DNA of 64,000 nt from Paramarasmius palmivorus (taxonomy: Eukaryota > Basidiomycota > Agaricomycetes > Agaricales > Marasmiaceae). The translations under genes and the position numbers were made by a program. Where the stretch lies: the NCBI GenBank assembly GCA_037176845.1, contig JAYKXP010000166.1, positions 29,841 to 93,840 on the forward strand, written 5' to 3'. Under the pieces are notes generated by a model. It ran no database searches. It had not been told where the DNA came from and worked only from the letters and a program-made list of their open reading frames with translations. Positions 25,088 to 35,018 of this stretch are shown piece by piece. Each line of letters starts with the position of its first letter. The stretch's first letter is position 1.

Positions 25088-25359
25088 ATGAGATGATAAT
25101 CTGAAGCATACCTAGACAGAGTGTAGTCAATACAAAGCTAGATACAGTAACTGTAAGCATAATCATCAAGAGAATGTAAATAGAAGCAACATACCTCAGT
25201 TGGGTAATAACAAATCCAGACTTAGGTAAGTACAAATATATATAAAGGAATGACATGCTCAAGAGAAAAGGAAAAGCAGTCTGTGTACCATAAATCTGAA
25301 ATATCCAAACACTCCCTTAGCAAGTACCCACAACTTCAAGACCTAACATACCAACCAAG

Positions 25360-26405
25360 CGACTAAAGGTAGGCCCAGGGAAGCTCCTGGTTAAGATATC
25401 AGCTTGATTGTCTCTGGAAGGAACATTCACTGTGACAATCTCCTAAACATCTATGACAGCTTCATGAATCCAATGATATGACACCTTGACATACTTGGAG
25501 TTCATGTTTGCAATAGCAGACTGAGCATTAACATGGAAAGGTGTTGGATCCTTGGGAGGAAAGCCAATCTGTTCTATAAGTTGGCAGAACAAGATGACTT
25601 CATAACCACAAAGATAAGCAGCATAGCACTCAGCTTCACTAGCTAAGGCAATTGCAGTTTGCTTTCTGGATCTCCAAGAAAAGCAACTACAACCCAGGAA
25701 AAGAGCATATCTGGAGATTGACCACCCATAATTAGGATGGCCAGCAAAATCAGAATCTGACCATGCAGTAACATCAGTACTACCAAGAGTGAGAGACAGC
25801 TTTCTAGTGTTCTTAAAGTACTGAATAATCTGCTTCACAGCAGTCTAGTGTGCATCACCAGGGTTCTGCATGAAATGAGGTGCACACTGACAAGCATGAG
25901 AGATATCCAGCCAAGTCATGACAGCAGCATGCATTAAAGCACCCACAGCAGACTAATAGGGGATGTTGGCCATTGAAGTGCTCTCTGGAGTAGAGGGGCA
26001 CTATGCCTTGGAAAGTTATGTACCATGTGCAATAGGAGTGGAAGAAGAGCTGACTCCATTTCAAAGCATTCAACAATTAAGTCAATATCCAGAGACTGAT
26101 TGAAAGAGATGGTACAAGCTGCCTAAGCTACAGGAGCATAAGTGCCCCAGAAATCCACACCAGGCTTCTGAGTAAACCCTTGTGCAACCAGACAAGTATA
26201 GTGCTCAACAATATGACCTTGCACATCTGTCTTGGGATTAAAGACCTATTTGATGACAGTGGGCTTTCTATTCTCAGAACAGGGCATGAGCTTGAAAGGG
26301 ATGACTTCCCATAAGGATTATGTGCCAGAATTTTGGCACATAAGCTCATCTGAAGGGTTTGCTGAGCTTGACGAGGGTCCCATCGGATTTCACAAAACTG
26401 AATCA
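25360..26405 (-). pseudogene. Copia-D RT and RNase H remnant
   Basis: From high to low coordinates the minus strand gives TWEV-like WEVIPF, KPTVIK-stop-VFNPKTDVQG, CLVAQGFTQKPGVDFWGTYAP (RT fingers), then a deletion, then SAVGALMHAAVMTWLDISHAC and RNase H (AWSDSDFAGHP, CSCFSWRSRKQTAIALASEAE, HVNAQSA, HWIHEAVIDV). The RNase H glutamate is present, but the DNQS aspartate is asparagine (HVNAQSA). A stop follows in place of a conserved residue and the tail ends about 25360. There are several stops and frame shifts. The family differs clearly from copia-A, -B and -C. Confidence 0.8.
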
Positions 26406-26429
26406 AAAATCTCAAGCTTGTTCTAAACG

Positions 26430-26980
26430 GTTTGATCTAGAGAGGCCTCGTGACCCCATTCTAAACATTTCTACACACCATTTTCTAGTTCATTTGAAAT
26501 TTCTTTCCATATCTGGCACTTGCCCGGCCCTTTGGGTGTATCACTCTGGACACCTTTCTCACCTTCTCTAAGTTGCCCCCAGGACATTTCGTGCCGCCTC
26601 CAGGTTTAGGGCCTCTTTGACCTGCCAGTGGACCGGTAAGTAATTGTCCTTGCATGATAAGTGAGTTAGATACTCACATACAACAGCTCCCCCCAACAAC
26701 ACCATATCAGCAGCAAAACTTTGTTGACCAACGTCAACCCATGTACACCCTACACCCTAACCAGAACCAGCACCAGACTCACCATCTACCTCCTCCTCTT
26801 CCTCTGCAGCCTTCATTCCATGTTCCAGATACTTTTGGGGACCTTGTGTATAGTGAGCCCTCTCCTCAGATACCACTCGTATTTCGCCCCATTCCTGAGG
26901 ATAATGACGACAATGATGTTCCCGAAAATTCATTTGATAAGCCCCCTTACAAAAAGTGACAAGCAGATAGCAAAACTGAG
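26430..26980 (+). other. Pro/Gln-rich open segment within copia-D
   Basis: The plus-strand frame 26654-26959 is Pro/Gln/His-rich (QHQTHHLPPPLPLQPSF) and ends acidic (EDNDDNDVPENSFDKPPYKK). It sits between the RT and protease-side pieces of copia-D, where integrase should be, so it marks a replacement or insertion. I recognise no family. No TSD was found. Confidence 0.35.
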
Positions 26981-27330
26981 TCAAAACCTGTCAAAAAGAA
27001 AAACCAACACCAGACCAGAACCAACACCAGTTCCCAAAAAGTCCACCACCAAAGTCATCACCAAAAAAGACCCAACATTTTCAGACTGAGAGAGGTGACA
27101 TATGAGGTCACCACCATCCTTTAACATGAAACAAAAGGACTTGCTATTACCAAAGACAGTATAGCATCCATCCTCATCCATGCAAGCAACAGAAATCAGT
27201 GAAAGTAAACTGTCTGCTACATGAGCAGTATGCTTCAGCTTCACCTTTGATCTGCATCTATTGAACTTGGTGGGAGTACAAGCTTCACCTCAACCTAAGA
27301 TGAATAACTTCCCCTTCCCAACTCCAGTGA
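26981..27330 (-). pseudogene. Copia-D protease-downstream fragment
   Basis: The minus strand reads LKHTAHVADSLLSLISVACM and DGCYTVFGNSKSF, then KDGGDLI. This is the LHVP--A-NLLSV..GY-V-F segment that follows the copia protease and precedes the GAG-pre-integrase domain. Bounded by stops. It belongs with the RT/RNase H remnant at 25360-26405. Confidence 0.65.
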
Positions 27331-28051
27331 TAACTTCAGCAACTGTTACCATCTAAGATCCTCCACCTTCCAGTGGTGCTCCAGACCTCTTTTATACCTT
27401 CAGCATGGATCCTAATAGTATTATTCTGTTAACCTGCTGAAATCATGGCATTCTCTGGTCTTTTTCAACCAACTCATGTTTAAGAACCTATCTCCACTTT
27501 TACCACAAAACAACCTTTGTTGGAAATTTCATTTCATGTTTATAAGACAATGAATGAGAGTAATAAGCAACTTATCAGCCTTGATAAGAAGCTAGCAGGA
27601 TAAGTCCACTCCTATAAGACTATTATCAGGTGGACCCAGCAATTATCAGATCATTATTGAGAAGCAAAATTTTTGCCTCCTCACCTCTCTCAATACTCTG
27701 CCATTCATCCACAATAGCTTGCAGACAGGCAACAGTAACATGGTGTACATATGCAGGTGACTGGAAGATAATATCCAAGTGCATGAATCAACTCATCTGA
27801 TACAATCTTCTATTTATTTCAGACCAAGAAATTTCCAGGAATCATGGGGTAGATTTCCTTTCAATTACTGTACATAGTGGTTCATGTAAGGAACCAAATA
27901 CTTTATGAATTGCTGAAGCTTGGCTTAAAGTGCTCCATCTCAGCTACATGCCAGCTCTCCACCCCCTTCCTTCACCTCAGCATTGTCTTCTATGTGATTG
28001 TTTCTTGCCAACTTTACTGCAAGATCATAGCACATTAACCATGGTTAGGTG
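27331..28051. other. Unassigned flank of copia-A
   Basis: No recognisable gene. It may include protease or Gag remains of copia-D on the minus strand. Ends with the copia-A target duplication AGGTG (28047-28051). Confidence 0.3.
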
Positions 28052-28473
28052 TGTTGAATGAAGATCTGAAGTTGATGAAACACTTCTTCAACACTAAGTC
28101 CAACAAAATATACAAAGTCTGCTTTGGCACTCTAATTATGCTTGTTCTACTGCACATACACTTGCATTCATGTTTATTTATCTTTTACTTTACTTATTGA
28201 ACCTACCTATGGTGTATGGGCATGTAGGAGTATGTAAAACGCGTATTTTCGCATTAGTGGACGGTGTTTTAACGCCTCGAGCGTTTCGCGTCACAATAGG
28301 TACAAACAAACAGTAATTACTTACATGTCACAGAGAGTTGACACTTGGAACACATTTTCAATACAAAAGTTACTATTATCAACACTTTTGGGTGATCACA
28401 GTTAATTGCATTGAGTTCTAGTCATTGTTATTGATCAGTTATAACTGGTAATACTTTGATATAGATTCTAACA
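28052..28473 (+). repeat. Copia-A 5' LTR
   Basis: 422 bp, TGTTGAATGAAG..GATTCTAACA. It contains a CpG-rich block (about 28228-28291, with GCGTATTTTCGC and GCCTCGAGCG) in otherwise AT-rich sequence; this may be part of the promoter. Confidence 0.97.
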
Positions 28474-28487
28474 GGTTATGGGCCCCG
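28474..28487 (+). promoter_or_regulatory. Copia-A primer-binding site (initiator tRNA-Met anticodon arm)
   Basis: GGTTATGGGCCCCG abuts the LTR. Its complement CGGGGCCCATAACC matches the anticodon arm of eukaryotic initiator tRNA-Met (GGGCCCAUAACC, with CAU anticodon), not the tRNA 3' end. This is half-tRNA priming as known for Drosophila copia and yeast Ty5. Confidence 0.85.
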
Positions 28488-28675
28488 GCCTTTTAAACTG
28501 TGCATACAACTGTTGATTCATACAATTGAATTTGTTACTACTGCGGGTTTTTGCTATTTGACTTGTTACAAGTCAAGTGCTATTGTGCCAGTTCATTCAT
28601 TGACTGGTTATATTGTTTATTGTGCATTCATCGCACTTGTGGGCTTATACAACAACCAAAACATCGACATTTACA

Positions 28676-31600
28676 ATGTCAGAATCAACAAGTACACCAA
28701 GGATTACACCCTTGAACAACAACAACTATGCTGGCTGGAGAGGTGATACAACTGCATGGTTAATGCGTTGTAAACTCTGGGGATTGGTATCTGGTAGAGA
28801 AACAAAACCAGAAGACAAGGAGCTGGCAGAGAAATGGGAGACAAAGAAGGAGCAAGCTGCTGGAGAGATCTACCTCTTAGTGGATCAAGACCAAAAAGTA
28901 CACATCAGGGATATTCAGAATGACCCTGTAAAGATGTGGAAAGCACTGGAGGATGCTCATGTCTCCAAGAAGCCTGGTGCTCGTTTCAATGCCTATGATG
29001 ACCTCTTCTCAATCCAAAAGAAAGAGAATGAGTCACTGTTGGATCTGGGGGTCAGGATTGAAAAGGCAATGTCCACTATTCGCAATCTCAGGCCAGCAGA
29101 CTTCACAATAGACGAGTTGGACAACGAACTACAAGCAATGGCACTTATACGTGCATTGCCAGCAGAATACTCCAATCTGTCATCCAACTTGTTGTTGAAG
29201 CCTAGCCTAGACAAAGCCACAATCCTAGAGGCATTCAGAGCAGATGAACAGAACAGACAGCGCCAGGTGGAGCAGGTCAATAGAGCCAATGCAGTTATAA
29301 AGGCTCAGGGCAGCAGCAGGTTCAAGGGAAATGGGTTTGGTGGTTCAAGGGGAAATGGCAATGGGCCAAGGAAGAAACCGGGGGTCTGTCATCACTGTCA
29401 GGGAGAAGGGCATTGGAGATATGAATGTCCAGAGTTGAAAAAGCAGGGAGAGAACAAGGCAAACAAGGCAGAGGCAGAGACAAAAGTTGTTGAAAGTGCC
29501 GGCAGTGCAAGTGCTTTTACTGATTCTGAAATGGATACAATCTCTGATAATTATAAATGGAATACAGACACAGGCGCCACTTCTCATATGACACCACATC
29601 GTAGCTGGATTCACAACTACAAACCATATAGAGTTCCTATAAAATTGGCAGATGATAGAGTTATTTATTCAGAGGGCATGGGCACTGTTCTGTTTAGACC
29701 TATGATAGATGGTCACCAAAGTAGAGATATAGAATTCAGTAGAGTACTACATGTACCTGCACTCAAAAACAATTTGTTAGCTGTTCTTCATTTGACAAAG
29801 AAACACAACTTTCACATACATATTTGGCAAAGTACAATACAGTTTGATATAAATGGACCAGTTCTTTTCACTGCACATATAAATGATAACAATGTTGGAT
29901 ATTTGAATGGTTCTACTGTAGATATAATGGAAAGTGCTTCTTTGGTATCAACTCTGCCTCTTGACCTTGAGCTGTGGCATAAGCGCTTCAGTCACTTGAA
30001 CTATGGTGACATTTCAAAGCTGCTGAAGGAGAAGTTGGTTGAGGGCCTTAGGCTAGACTCTGATGCAAAGCCAGATCCCATATGTGAGCCATGCTTAGCT
30101 GGTAAAATGCGTGCAAATCCTTTTCCTTCATCAACATCTAGAGCTAAGCATGTGCTGGAGCTCATCCATTCTGATCTCCATTATGTTGGTGTCACATCTC
30201 CTAGTGGGAACAAATACTGGATCACATTTATTGATGACCATTCAAGGTTTAGAGCAGTTCTACCTTTGAAGAGAAAAAGTGATGCATTCCAAGCATTTAA
30301 ACAGTTCAAGGCATGGGCTGAGAACTTGTTGGAGTGTAAAATCAAAGTGTTCAGATGTGACAAGGGCGGTGAATATATGTCAAAGGAGTTTCTGGGATTT
30401 CTAGAGCAATGTGGAATTGAAACCCAATACACAGTCAGAAACCGCCCCCAACAGAATGGAGTTGCAGAGCGTGCAAATGGAATCATGGATGAAAGGATCA
30501 CTGCAATGCTGAAAGAGTCTGGTCTTCCAAAGATGTTTTGGGCTGAATGCCTGGCTGCACTTGTTCATGTGTGGAATCGTACCCCTACATCTGCTGTACC
30601 AAATGCAACTCCATTTGAGTTGTGGTACAAGAAAAAGCCAAGAGTGGATCATCTGAGGGTGTGGGGATGTGTTGCCTATGTGCTGGTGCAAAAGGATAAA
30701 AGGGCACACCTGGGATCACATATGGAAAAGTGCATCTTTATTGGATATCCTGATGGTGTTAAAGGGTGGAAGTTCTGGAATCCAGAGACAAAGAAAGTGG
30801 TAATCAGTGAAAGGGCAGAGTTTGATGAACGTTACACATATAGAACAGTTGGGAAATTGCCCTCAGTTCAAACTCATTCACAGTCTACACCATCATCTAT
30901 ATCACCATCTACATCAGTACCAGTCTTGCCAGACATGGATCAGAACGACAACTCAAGTGATGATGGAGATACTATACCAGGTCCACCAGTTACACCTATT
31001 CAACCACTAGCAGAAGAACAGAACTTGGAAGATGCACCCCAGGAACACATTCCTGCCCCGCAAAATGATGATAGAAGAGCTCAGGAGGATAGAGAGGAAG
31101 AGGGTCAGCAACAAGAAAATCAGGAAGAGGAAGAGATCCACCTTGAGCCTCCAGCAGATGAGAGACCAATTGCTGAAAGAAGAACTCAGAGAAATAGACG
31201 ACCTCCTGGTGAATGGTGGAAAGTTCATAGAGAGCCAAAGCAAGCCATTAGAGATGATACTACAGATGAAGAGGAAGAGGAGGATGACTTTGATGAAGAA
31301 GCTAACAATGCCCTGGCTGAAGCTGAGCCAAGTACATATAAAGAGGCTGTTACAAGCCCACATGCTGAGAAATGGCATGATGCAATGTTGGAAGAAATGG
31401 CTGCTCATCTGTCAAACAACACATGGTCTCTAGTTGAACTTCCACAAGGAAAGAAAGCAATTGGCTCTAAATGGGTGTATAGGATAAAGCACAAGAAGGA
31501 TGGATCTGTTGAACGCTTCAAAGCAAGGCTTGTAGCTAAAGGATTCAGCCAAAGACCTGGATTTGACTATTCTGAGACCTTTGCCTCTACCATGCGACAG

Positions 31601-32887
31601 AACACACTCAGAATTGTGTTGGCCCTTGCTGCAATAGAAGACATGCACCTACGTTCAGTTGACATATCACATGCATTTATAAACAGTGATATAGACACAG
31701 AAATCTACATGAAGCAACCAGAGGGTTTCAAGCAAGGAGGTCCCAGAATAGTCTGCAGGCTGAACAAGTCCCTGTATGGGTTAAAGCAAGCACCACGTCT
31801 TTGGGGTGAGAAGCTGGGTAGTGTGCTCATTTGTGCTGGCTTCAAGAAGCTATGCTCTGACCCATCAGTATACATCTATGTGAGAGATGATGTGAAAGTT
31901 ATTGTACCAGTGTTTGTGGATGATATCACATTTGCTTCCAAGTCAGAGGACATATTAGATGGAATGGTGGCAGAGTTGGCTACTCATTTCAAGCTGCAAG
32001 ACTTGGGGGCAACATCATACCTGCTAGGAATTGAAGTGACAAGAAACAGAGCAGAGCATAGGCTGTATCTCAGCCAACGCCAATATGTGATCAACAAGCT
32101 AGAAGAGTTTGGCATGTCAGAATGCAAACCAGTCACTACACCAATGACCCCAAGTCTTGCACTTTCAAAAGCACAGAGTCCACAAACTGAGGAGGAAGCA
32201 AATGAGATGGCAGATATCCCTTACATCAGTGCTGTTGGCTCCCTACTATACCTTGCTACCATGACACGACCAGACATTGCATATGCTGCAGGAGTACTTG
32301 CACGATTCAACTCTAATCCTGGAATGGAACATTGGAAAGCAGTAAAGCATGTCTTTAGATACTTGAAGGGCACCATGGATATGAAGCTTGAATATGGCCC
32401 TGATTCATCATACAATGATCTGTTTGTCACATACTGTGACTCAGACTTTGGTGGCAACAAGGACAATGGGAGGTCAACCACTGGGTACTTTGTGAAACTA
32501 GGGTCAGCAGCAGTAAGCTGGAGCAGTAAACTACAACCAGTGGTCACGCTGTCATCTACAGAGGCAGAATACATTGCAGCAGTTGCAGCTGGCAAGGAGA
32601 TCAAAGCTATGCTGAACTTGCTTGAGGAAATGGGCTATCATGGACCTCAACCAGCCAAGTTGCTTCTAGACAATCAGTCAACAATTAAAGTAGCTAAGAA
32701 CCCAGAGCATCATGGAAGGATGAAGCACTTGGACCGACATTATTTCTGGTTGAGGGACAAAGTAGTTGAAGGAATGATAGTGCCAGAGTACCTGCCTACA
32801 GATGAGAATGCAGCTGACATGCTCACCAAGGCCTTGGGAAGACCAAAGGTGGAGGAATTTAGGAAAGGAATGGGATTAGTGCTCTGA
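28676..32887 (+). CDS. Copia-A Gag-Pol polyprotein, 1403 aa, intact
   Basis: I chose ATG 28676 (MSESTSTPRIT); the in-frame ATG at 28613 lies in the leader. Order: Gag/UBN2-like (1-230); zinc knuckle C238-x2-C241-x4-H246-x4-C251; aspartic protease D298-T-G-A-T; GAG-pre-integrase (about 440-490, HKRFSHLNYGD..CEPCLAGK); integrase with D500, D562, E598 (DD35E); acidic hinge (about 740-900); reverse transcriptase with F1080-V-D-D where YVDD is usual; RNase H with CDSD (about 1255), SSTEAEY, LDNQS and KHLDRHYFW. There are no stops or frame breaks. Gag and Pol share one frame, as is usual in copia. The product would assemble into virus-like particles and copy and integrate the element. Confidence 0.96.
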   Translation: MSESTSTPRITPLNNNNYAGWRGDTTAWLMRCKLWGLVSGRETKPEDKELAEKWETKKEQAAGEIYLLVDQDQKVHIRDIQNDPVKMWKALEDAHVSKKPGARFNAYDDLFSIQKKENESLLDLGVRIEKAMSTIRNLRPADFTIDELDNELQAMALIRALPAEYSNLSSNLLLKPSLDKATILEAFRADEQNRQRQVEQVNRANAVIKAQGSSRFKGNGFGGSRGNGNGPRKKPGVCHHCQGEGHWRYECPELKKQGENKANKAEAETKVVESAGSASAFTDSEMDTISDNYKWNTDTGATSHMTPHRSWIHNYKPYRVPIKLADDRVIYSEGMGTVLFRPMIDGHQSRDIEFSRVLHVPALKNNLLAVLHLTKKHNFHIHIWQSTIQFDINGPVLFTAHINDNNVGYLNGSTVDIMESASLVSTLPLDLELWHKRFSHLNYGDISKLLKEKLVEGLRLDSDAKPDPICEPCLAGKMRANPFPSSTSRAKHVLELIHSDLHYVGVTSPSGNKYWITFIDDHSRFRAVLPLKRKSDAFQAFKQFKAWAENLLECKIKVFRCDKGGEYMSKEFLGFLEQCGIETQYTVRNRPQQNGVAERANGIMDERITAMLKESGLPKMFWAECLAALVHVWNRTPTSAVPNATPFELWYKKKPRVDHLRVWGCVAYVLVQKDKRAHLGSHMEKCIFIGYPDGVKGWKFWNPETKKVVISERAEFDERYTYRTVGKLPSVQTHSQSTPSSISPSTSVPVLPDMDQNDNSSDDGDTIPGPPVTPIQPLAEEQNLEDAPQEHIPAPQNDDRRAQEDREEEGQQQENQEEEEIHLEPPADERPIAERRTQRNRRPPGEWWKVHREPKQAIRDDTTDEEEEEDDFDEEANNALAEAEPSTYKEAVTSPHAEKWHDAMLEEMAAHLSNNTWSLVELPQGKKAIGSKWVYRIKHKKDGSVERFKARLVAKGFSQRPGFDYSETFASTMRQNTLRIVLALAAIEDMHLRSVDISHAFINSDIDTEIYMKQPEGFKQGGPRIVCRLNKSLYGLKQAPRLWGEKLGSVLICAGFKKLCSDPSVYIYVRDDVKVIVPVFVDDITFASKSEDILDGMVAELATHFKLQDLGATSYLLGIEVTRNRAEHRLYLSQRQYVINKLEEFGMSECKPVTTPMTPSLALSKAQSPQTEEEANEMADIPYISAVGSLLYLATMTRPDIAYAAGVLARFNSNPGMEHWKAVKHVFRYLKGTMDMKLEYGPDSSYNDLFVTYCDSDFGGNKDNGRSTTGYFVKLGSAAVSWSSKLQPVVTLSSTEAEYIAAVAAGKEIKAMLNLLEEMGYHGPQPAKLLLDNQSTIKVAKNPEHHGRMKHLDRHYFWLRDKVVEGMIVPEYLPTDENAADMLTKALGRPKVEEFRKGMGLVL

Positions 32888-33008
32888 CAGACCTAGAGGG
32901 GAGGAAGGATGAAGGAGATTGAGGAAGTGTCTCATCAGGGGGCTGTGATGGACAGAAGAGAGGAGGAAATGATGATGATACACTTCCATGATTGAAGAAG
33001 TGTGTCAT

Positions 33009-33018
33009 CAGGGGGCTG
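33009..33018 (+). promoter_or_regulatory. Copia-A polypurine tract region
   Basis: TCAGGGGGCTG directly precedes the 3' LTR and is the likely start of plus-strand DNA synthesis. The same TCATCAGGGGGCTGTG string occurs once more 75-80 bp upstream (about 32932), within a 26-bp near repeat, giving a possible second priming site. Confidence 0.6.
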
Positions 33019-33440
33019 TGTTGAATGAAGATCTGAAGTTGATGAAACACTTCTTCAACACTAAGTCCAACAAAATATACAAAGTCTGCTTTGGCACTCT
33101 AATTATGCTTGTTCTACTGCACATACACTTGCATTCATGTTTATTTATCTTTTACTTTACTTATTGAACCTACCTATGGTGTATGGGCATGTAGGAGTAT
33201 GTAAAACGCGTATTTTCGCATTAGTGGACGGTGTTTTAACGCCTCGAGCGTTTCGCGTCACAATAGGTACAAACAAACAGTAATTACTTACATGTCACAG
33301 AGAGTTGACACTTGGAACACATTTTCAATACAAAAGTTACTATTATCAACACTTTTGGGTGATCACAGTTAATTGCATTGAGTTCTAGTCATTGTTATTG
33401 ATCAGTTATAACTGGTAATACTTTGATATAGATTCTAACA
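33019..33440 (+). repeat. Copia-A 3' LTR
   Basis: 422 bp, identical to 28052-28473 in my reading, followed by AGGTG. Confidence 0.97.
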
Positions 33441-33445
33441 AGGTG

Positions 33446-34351
33446 GTAAGTAGATAGTTTGTGACTATCTTCTACTGTGCTGATTGTGTTTCAATTAGAA
33501 TTAGTTTGACTATTTAATCAATCCATCGACCCTTATCTTCACTACCCTGCCTTCACATGTATAATATTCAGTACCTCTCAATCTAATTTATTCTATACAC
33601 TCTCCATGGCTTTCTGACATAATAGGACAACAACTACTGAACAACACCAATGTGAGATCTGTAAATAGTGGTTCAGCACTGGAGGTGGCTTTACAACCCA
33701 TACCCAGACTTGTGCAAAGCAAAGAGAAAAGAAGAACAATGACTCACATTTATGAGTCAATAGAGAGCTTTCAAAGGTTCAAGTAATTTGCAGTCCTCAA
33801 TCAGTGAGATATCCCTACTGCTTCTCTGTATATGAAATTAATTGTGCTACTCACAGCTACTATGGATCCACATGCCCAATTTAATAACATAGAAAGTTAC
33901 ACAGAGCCAACCAAAGGTGGAGATGGTGTGTTTCTTTCAGTTATAGTTATTGAAGGCTGTTGCTAATTTTCTAATACTCCATTCAGCATATATTCCAGAT
34001 CATCCCATAGATCAATCAGTTCTGGACACCTCTAGTGGCATTATTCTAATGAAACTGGATGATATATACACCAATTACCATTCCACCAGTTATCGTCCAG
34101 CTGAGCAAGTGGTGTTCAAAGATTCCAGTTTCTGAAAGGAGTCTGAAAGCCACACACCTTATGATTCAGTGCCTTAGCAACCCTTTCTGACTCATTTTGA
34201 TTTTGAGGTTGCTGATCTTATACTCTGGTGCTCTATGAATAAGGATTGGACCAACAAGCTCTTCAAGCTGTTGGAAATGTCTTATCACAGAACAAAGATT
34301 AACATGCATAATTACAATGATATGCAGAAGTTATGGGATGTGGCCACAGAC
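33446..34351 (+). pseudogene. Plavaka-like (KDZ superfamily) transposase N-terminal remnant
   Basis: Near 33634-33720 the plus strand reads QCEIC-K-stop-WFSTGGGFTTHTQTC, a C2H2-type finger with F and H in the usual places. From 33990 it reads PDHPIDQSVLD..LDDIYTNYHSTSYRP, then, after a frame break, PFLTHFDFEVADLIL, a MNKDWTNKLFKLLEM segment, and MHNYNDMQKLWDVATDC. The order finger, YHP--G-P, F-S--DFE-AE, NK----LL, N--DM---WD resembles the Plavaka N-terminus. Stops at the finger and before QPF show decay. Repeat X cuts it at 34352. The catalytic part is not seen. Confidence 0.55.
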
Positions 34352-35018
34352 TGTTGAAGTGGTTGTTTCCTGGTAATAGACTCTAAGTCTACTAACAACT
34401 AACTCTAACTAATGCATACCAAATAGCTATAAGATATTCACCTCTAACTCCTTTTAAACACCAATCCTAACTTCACCAAGCTCTAATGTGCATAGTACAG
34501 TGTTAACTGTAGATAGTATGTAGACTCTAATTAAGAACCACAAGTGTGTTTGGGGCTAGAAGAGGAACAGAACCTCTTGCATCAAATACTAAGGTGGGGT
34601 GTTATTAGCAAAGCTAACAACAAGTCACTAATGCAACTTAGATACAAGATGCCTAGTGAACTAGGTCTTCAAATGAGTTGTTGCCCAAGTAACTTAGGAC
34701 TTAAAGACAGTTTGTTTGCAAAGCTACCAAGTTGTTCACCAGTTCACACAAGAGCTTTATATTTCTATTTCAGCTCTACAACTGAAGACAACCAAACTGG
34801 CTAGTGTATAGATACTTTGCGAAGAGTTAGACTTGAATGCAATGTGCTGAGCTACTGGCCAGTGGGTGCTTGAGCCTTTCCAAGATTTTATCTAACTTAT
34901 ATATGTGTCTGTATAACTAATTTTGAAACATTTGTGAAAGAAAACCAAGAGAACGAAATGCTGTCAAACAGTCCATATCAGGGTCTAGATGACCCATATT
35001 GGGTATATCTTGCTTTCA
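34352..35018 (+). repeat. Repeat X, forward copy
   Basis: About 665 bp, near-identical to the reverse complement of 36117-36779. Both copies keep an 86-codon open frame (34544-34804 here) that differs at only two residues. It looks like a solo LTR or short non-autonomous element. No clear TSD flanks this copy. Confidence 0.75.

Larger units (their letters stand above)
28052..33440 (+). mobile_element. Copia-A: intact full-length Ty1/copia retrotransposon, TSD AGGTG
   Basis: 5389 bp, with 422-bp LTRs that I find identical base for base, a 5-bp duplication AGGTG (28047-28051, 33441-33445), a primer site directly after the 5' LTR, a G-rich tract directly before the 3' LTR, and one uninterrupted Gag-Pol frame with all catalytic residues in place. 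Identical LTRs mean a very recent insertion. The window also holds two solo LTRs, one deletion derivative and one fragment of the same family. Confidence 0.97.

Noticed and set aside
28613..28675. Upstream ATG 28613 as the copia-A start
   Set aside because: It lies in the leader. The ATG at 28676 begins the segment that matches Gag, and the decayed copy keeps an ATG at the same place.
34544..34804. 86-codon frame in repeat X as a real protein gene
   Set aside because: It is kept in both copies, but they are too similar for this to show selection, and there is no recognisable domain.
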